Assembly (NCBI GenBank): GCA_941918925.1
Contig: OW799237.1
Location: 90,803,015 to 90,867,014, forward strand
DNA: 64,000 bases
Direction: 5' to 3'
From: Phyto melanocephala
Taxonomy: Eukaryota; Arthropoda; Insecta; Diptera; Rhinophoridae
The stretch's first letter is position 1, and each line of letters opens with the position of its first letter. The notes beneath the pieces were generated by a model that was not told the DNA's origin, did not search any database, and was given only the letters and a program-made list of their open reading frames with translations. Position numbers and translations under genes: made by a program. Positions 60,705 through 64,000 of the stretch are shown piece after piece.

Positions 60705-61499
60705 TACATGTGGACAGAAAAATAGGTGTAACCTTTTTTTATTTTAAAAAGTGTGTGGTTTTCACATTTAAAAAAAATTTTATTCAAATTCTTCATTAAT
60801 TCATAAAGTAGCATACTTCTAATATTTATTTATTTACTTTTTATGCCTGTTAGATTTGCATAAACCAATCTTCGGCGATCCGTTCGGGATGATACAACTT
60901 CACTAATTTCATTTGCAATTGCTCTAGAGGATTTGAAAGGGTCTCGTTTGGCTAAAGTTATTATACGACTATCAGTAACCGGTGTTATTTTTTTACAGTT
61001 CCGCGCCTTTCAATATTTTTTTTGGTTTAAAAACATTTGTAACGAAGTTCTTAGACCGACCTAACGTTTCAGCAATAAATTTGTAGGTTTTTCCTTGATT
61101 TCGGAACTGATAAACTATGTGTCTTTCCTCTTTACTGTAATGACGTCCACGACCCATCTATTATCGTTGTAAATTTAATTTAAATTAACGTTTGTTTAAC
61201 ATTAAAATGATTTCATATAAACACTTAATTTTTTTAAAAATATCACGAACAACTTGAGATTTCACAACTTAGAACAAAACGCACCTATTTCACTGTCCAC
61301 CGTCGAAGAGCAAATAAATCAAAAACACTTCTCTACATCTTTTGTTACAAGCATTTTGATTTGTGGGATTCAACGTTTTCTTTTTTAAACAGTGATGCAG
61401 GATGTACAAAATCATATTTTTTTGTGGGAATTATATTTTAGAATTTCTGTTAAATTAAAAAAATTAAAAAACTTACACCTATTTTTCTGTCCACATGTG
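60705..61499 (-). mobile_element. Defective Tc1-type transposon, second family
   Basis: TACATGTGGACAGAAAAATA at the left and, in inverse, CACATGTGGACAGAAAAATA at the right, followed in both by GGTGTAA, with TA outside (60703-60704, 61500-61501). At 795 bp it holds only the 5' part of a transposase gene, on the minus strand. Ends differ from those of the 13-kb element (GTGTTCAAAAAAA), so it is another family. Confidence 0.85.
60840..61157 (-). pseudogene. Tc1-type transposase, DNA-binding half only
   Basis: From 61157 the frame reads MGRGRHYSKEERHIVYQFRN, then YKFIAETLGRSKNFVTNVF, the first helix-turn-helix. After a frameshift at about 61003 it continues VKKITPVTDSRIITLAKRDP, the start of the second helix-turn-helix, ending with RRRLVYANLTGIKSK. 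The catalytic DDE half is deleted. If expressed it would be a DNA-binding fragment. Confidence 0.75.
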
Positions 61500-61501
61500 T
61501 A

Positions 61502-62704
61502 TATCCCATTTTAAACAGCAAAGTTTCCTTTGATATCCTTATTTTTATTCGCTGAAAGTATTTATAGGTACTTGGTATATTAGCATTTAAATTAAAAAGT
61601 CATTGATGACTACACACAAACAATGAGTACTTAAATGAAGTAAACTAAGAGAATTTTCAGTTTATCCTCGTTTTTATAAGGAAACTAAACAGAGCAACTT
61701 AACTAACAAATATCAGTTCAATGGCAAGAAAAAAAACAAACAACCCTCATTTAAATCGTTTCCAAAAAAAAGAAAAGAAAAAACAACAACTCTCATACAC
61801 ACAGTGTGCGACAACGACGAAAAAACTATTATGCTGTGCGACACGCCCCCTTTTGGAATCTATATAATTTTATTTTATTTATATTTCTGACTATAAAAAG
61901 GCCTCTTTGTAACACTTTGTGGATAATTTGTTGCCGCATATTTACTTATTGCTTGTTTCTTGTAAAGATTTTAAAAGAACAACGACTACAACAAAAAACA
62001 TAATTATTTACGACAATGATGTCTTTTTAAAAGAGTCCTAACTGTGCTGCTGTATGCTACTCGATGTCCCCTTTAACTACGTCTTTCATACGCAACCACA
62101 TCCGTTTATGTGCAAATGAGCTGAGAAAGTTTCAATTTTAACGATGAGTAGAGTTTTTATTCTTGTGTGCTCTTTTTTTTTATATTTTATTTATGCATTT
62201 TTAAGTGAATTTTCATTTAGTACTTTGGTCTGTTTGTAATCCATTTAGCATTATTCAACAATTAATTATGCATAATCGCATTTATGATTTCGAAATTGAG
62301 AAGGGCAACAAATGTTATAAAAATCTTACCCCCTCCCCTACCAAGAAAAAAATGAGCAACCAATTTGTGTTGATTAAATTTAACATTGAATTTTTGTTTC
62401 TGTAGAGCTATTGATATTCGCCAGACTTACTATTGAAAAGTTTTATTGAAAAATTGAAAAAAAAACAATTGTAGAAAACAAGTCACGAGACTAATTCTTT
62501 TAAAATTTGACTTAAATTTGTTTTTACTGAATTTATTGCGTCCATGTTATTCTATTCTGTTTAATAATTTGAATAAATTTTGTTTAGTACATTTTTTTTC
62601 AACCCGAATAAACTGATTCTTGATTCTAACTGCCGTTAGAATGTTTTCACCAATTAATATAGCTAAAATTGCTTAGAAATTCACAATAGCAAGAATATAC
62701 CTTA
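61502..62704. other. Gene-free AT-rich stretch
   Basis: No coding frame or element recognised; frames at 61806 and 62205 are short and composed like noise. Confidence 0.45.
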
Positions 62705-63494
62705 AGGGTGTCTCAGCATTATAATTATTAAGTGCATATAATGTGGCAATATACGAATATTGAAAAGTGTTAAAAAATTGTATGAAACTGGGTCGGCTAT
62801 GGGCAGTTAGACTCCTTGTGTTAACGTACTAGTCGATCGCTTAAATGCATTGCTGTTAAAAATAAGAGCATCGCCGAAAACTTCAATTAGGCATAGTTCT
62901 AAACAATTTCAAATTACTACGATGTGCATTTTGACAAAAGACCTTCCACCAATCAGCAGATCATGGAAAGAGCCGGCAATTCGTTTAATGGAAAATGGAG
63001 TAAAGTGAATTTAATGCCTATTTTTTTTTTAAATTTCGATTATTTGTAGCCTTAGCTGGATGGTATGGATGTGGACGATATGTGGTATCAACAAGAAGGC
63101 ATCACCTGCAACATCGCGCATTATATAATCTTTTTGTTGCAGAAACAATTTTCAGAACAAATAATCTTAAGAAACTTTGATATTAACTGGCCACTAAGAT
63201 CATGCGTTTTTTGGAATTTTGTGAAATCTCAGGTTTAGTCGAATAATCTAAAAACAAATCCGAGATCCAATACGTCATCGGTGAGTTACAGCCACATCTC
63301 TGTAAAAAAAAGTCGTAAACAATTTCATGAAAAGATTAATGGCCTATAATCAGAGCAGTTGCGGCCATCTGACAATATTTAATTTCATACTTTTTCGGAA
63401 CATGTCTTCACTACAACCCAATAAAAATAATCAGAACTGTCCCAAAAAATACTTGTTTTTTTAATGAACAATTGCATTCTTATTGAGACACCCC
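62705..63494 (+). mobile_element. Mariner-like element relic with GGGTGTCTCA ends
   Basis: AGGGTGTCTCAGCATT at 62705 pairs with the inverse of the right end GGGGTGTCTCAATAAG, with TA at 62703-62704 and 63495-63496. The interior carries a catalytic-region relic on the plus strand (62930-63400). At 790 bp it is well short of an intact element (about 1.3 kb). Confidence 0.7.
63056..63400 (+). pseudogene. Mariner-like transposase relic, C-terminal part
   Basis: The frame LDGMDVDDMWYQQEGITCNIAH matches the W-F-Q-Q-D-G-A-T-C-H region, with the second catalytic Asp replaced by Glu. Then INWPLRSCVFWNFVKSQV follows the VNWPPRSCDLTPLDFFLWGYVKS region with a deletion, and KTNPRSNTSSV...NFHEKINGL-like pieces follow the C-terminus. 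Missing residues and stops make it inactive. Confidence 0.7.
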
Positions 63495-64000
63495 TATATA
63501 CTTTGTTAGGCCTTGGCTGAATATTTTAATTTTATTTGTGTACTTTTTCATATTAACTAGCATGTTCTGCGGTCGATCTATTCGACTGTAATCTAGTTTT
63601 TAATGTGACTCTATACAACAATTTGTATCAACACACATATATTTTGCGCATGTGTTAGTAGCAATTTTAAATATTTAAAACTCCTTAAGTCCTAAACTAA
63701 TTTTAATAAAGTTCAGATTTTCCTACATCTGTAGGAAAATTCCTTTCAAGTGGTCTACATACATTTATTTATTTATTCGACTTACCTATTAACACCATTT
63801 TACCACATAGACGATGAAATTTTGAAAGAATATCACGACACGTGACTGCTTGTTTTATGAGGATTTAAGTTTTTATTTTAATTGTTCTTTTTTATCTTGT
63901 GGGTATAAATATTTTTTCCACTGTTTGACCTATGCAAGACCCAAAAACAATTTACCGAAAAGAACAAAAATAATTGTTGTTCAGTGATTACACTATGTTT

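Overview
The window looks like part of the nuclear genome of a higher (cyclorrhaphan) fly. The reasons are very AT-rich, repeat-dense non-coding DNA, introns with GT-AG borders, CATA/TATG microsatellites, mariner, Tc1 and hAT-type transposons, and fly-like versions of four eukaryotic genes. A calyptrate such as a blow fly or house fly relative is my guess from the repeat style; the sequence alone does not fix the species. There is no operon, CRISPR array, phage or bacterial content.

Layout. 1-5180: gene-free AT-rich DNA with old repeats, probably including the 5' UTR of the next gene. 5181-17233 (+): a five-exon gene for a roughly 516-residue four-pass membrane protein with a long polar, glutamine-rich tail, which I do not recognise by name. 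18174-33064 (-): a five-exon gene for FAM21/WASHC2, the long retromer-binding tail subunit of the WASH complex, with one 4-kb exon and introns packed with mobile DNA. 33858-35875 (+): PINX1, a nucleolar G-patch protein, divergent from FAM21 with about 0.8 kb between the start codons. 37279-39214 (-): DCAF11/WDR23, a WD40 substrate receptor for CUL4-DDB1 ubiquitin ligase, convergent with PINX1. 39215-64000: about 25 kb in which I find no cellular gene, only transposon relics, miniature elements and simple repeats. The three recognised genes have housekeeping roles (endosomal actin, ribosome biogenesis, protein turnover). Nothing suggests a joint pathway beyond sharing promoter or 3' space.

The mobile DNA is the most informative part. 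A family of hairpin-tipped, AT-cored elements (about twelve copies, both orientations) shares a GTCCGTCTGTCC-type tract and a TATACCC start with INE-1/DINE-1-like repeats of flies. Several non-autonomous elements can be bounded to the base by terminal inverted repeats plus target-site duplications: 8-bp duplications at 40340-40592, 40627-41594, 42137-42451, 56495-56883 and 27785-29807, an 8-9 bp duplication at 29916-30121, and TA duplications for the Tc1/mariner types. The standout is a 2-kb foldback-like element (27785-29807). It is built of two opposed arrays of a 39-bp unit around a 53-bp palindrome, and sits inside the AT-rich core of one of the hairpin-tipped repeats, which was itself hit a second time by a small MITE. 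Transposase genes are all broken: mariner-type relics at about 9.95, 47.3, 59 and 63 kb and two Tc1-type relics that kept opposite halves of the protein.

Exon borders were read by eye from splice signals, reading-frame continuity and family resemblance. No alignment or transcript data were available.
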